From: Gorsachius magnificus
Taxonomy: Eukaryota; Chordata; Aves; Pelecaniformes; Ardeidae
Direction: 5' to 3'
Assembly: GCA_034008185.1 (NCBI GenBank)
Contig: CM067089.1
Coordinates: 24,338,213 to 24,402,212 of the forward strand
DNA length: 64,000 nucleotides
The notes beneath the pieces were generated by a model, which was given only the letters and a program-made list of their open reading frames with translations, made no database searches and was not told the origin of the DNA. The position numbers and the translations under genes were made by a program. Below are positions 63,201 to 64,000 of the stretch, piece after piece. Each line of letters starts with the position of its first letter. Within the stretch, counting starts at the first letter, position 1.

Positions 63201-63750
63201 ACCCTGTACTCGGTGCTGGTGAGGCCACACCTCGAATACTGTGTTCAGTTTTGGGCCCCTCACTACAAGAAAGATGCTGCCTTGCTGGAACAGGTCCAGA
63301 GGAGAGCAACCAAGCTGGTGAGGGGTCTGGAACACAAGTCATACGAGGAGCGGCTGAGGGAACTGGGGGTGTTTAGTCTGGAGAAGAGGAGGCTGAGGGG
63401 AGACCTGATGGACCTCTACAACTGCCTGAAAGGAGGCTGTAGTGAGGTGTGGGTCGGCCTCTTCTCCCTGGTAACAGACGATAGGACGAGGGGGAATGGT
63501 TTGAAGGTGATCCAGGGCAGGTTTAGGCTAGACATTAGGAAAAACTTCTTCACTGAGAGGGTTGTCAGGCTCTGGAATGGGCTGCCCAGGGAGGTGGTGG
63601 AGTCCTCATCCCTGGAGGTATTTAAAAGGTGGACAGATGAGGTGCTTAGGGACATGGTTTAGTGGTGGGATGGCAGTGCTAGGTTAACGGTTGGACTCGA
63701 TGATCTTAAAGGTCTTTTCCAACCAGGGTGATTCTATGATTCTATGATTA
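63201..63750 (+). mobile_element. CR1 LINE, younger copy with open ORF2 C-terminus
   Basis: This 550 bp copy is 5'-truncated. It has an uninterrupted frame from 63213 to 63662 encoding about 149 residues of the CR1 ORF2 C-terminal region ([20 protein letters not shown] near the start, [20 protein letters not shown] near the end, stop after LRDMV). The 3' tail is intact (aggtcttttccaaccagggt) and ends in gattctatgattctatgatt. Absence of frameshifts suggests a fairly recent insertion. The reverse-transcriptase catalytic core and endonuclease are missing, so it cannot move on its own. Confidence 0.95.
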
Positions 63751-64000
63751 TTTTGATATGTTTGGCACACATTCTGCTGATGTAGCAAAGCAAGCTTTCA
63801 TTCAGATGTTACAGATGTTTTCTGAAGGTCTAAAAATTATAGATAAATCAGTCAAGAAATGACTAGAGAAAACCACCCACAGGGTAGATTCTCAAGTTAG
63901 CAGCACGTGCTATGTGCATACAGAATGATCTGTCACTGTACTTATATGCATATGTTTAACTACATGAAAAAATACTGGAGCTCACACTGTCTTAAAAACT

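Larger units (their letters stand above)
53562..64000 (+). other. KAT6B: KAT6B intron after first coding exon, continues past the window
   Basis: This intron begins with a consensus donor (gtaagt). The next conserved coding segment of KAT6B (start of the PHD region) is not found before 64000, so the intron exceeds 10.4 kb. It is AT-rich with a T/G-biased + strand. It holds CR1 fragments at 59718-60025, 61885-62105 and 63201-63750. Acceptor-like pyrimidine tracts ending in AG occur near 54600, 56200 and 58890 but are not followed by conserved coding sequence. Confidence 0.85.

Overview
The window is nuclear DNA from a bird. The evidence is avian-type CR1 retrotransposon tails, including one with the typical ATTCTATG-type 3' repeat and an unbroken reverse-transcriptase C-terminus. 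There are also worn MIR/CORE-SINE-like repeats, large AT-rich introns and one strong CpG-island promoter. The species cannot be named from the sequence. I see no prokaryotic genes, CRISPR array, functional tRNA or rRNA.

Two protein-coding genes lie in tandem on the + strand, in the order ADK then KAT6B, as known for the human 10q22 region. (1) Positions 1-19.0 kb hold the 3' end of adenosine kinase (ADK): the end of an intron, the penultimate coding exon (397-483, catalytic DTNGAGD motif), a 17.3 kb last intron, the final coding exon (17815-17939) and a 3' UTR of about 1 kb ending near an AATAAA at 18971. (2) About 19.0-44.8 kb is intergenic. It holds old SINE-like fragments, two copies of an unclassified GC-rich repeat in opposite orientation, a small orphan CpG-rich patch near 26.6-26.96 kb, homopolymer runs and AT-rich blocks that may be regulatory. 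(3) About 44.86-47.55 kb is a large CpG island with GC boxes, five CCAAT boxes and a YY1-type element. It is the probable KAT6B promoter. (4) About 47.2-64 kb is the 5' part of KAT6B (MORF/MYST4): a leader intron, one exon with the end of the 5' UTR and the first 207 codons (52666-53561), then an intron that runs past the window's right edge and contains three CR1 fragments.

The two genes are not known to share a pathway. ADK phosphorylates adenosine to AMP. KAT6B is the catalytic subunit of a MOZ/MORF histone H3 acetyltransferase complex. Only two ADK coding exons and one KAT6B coding exon are present. I found no convincing new multi-gene system. The points most worth a second look are four upstream ORFs in the KAT6B leader exon (the last overlaps the main start), the CCAAT/YY1 promoter architecture, an ancient repeat inside the ADK 3' UTR, and the inverted pair of unclassified repeats.
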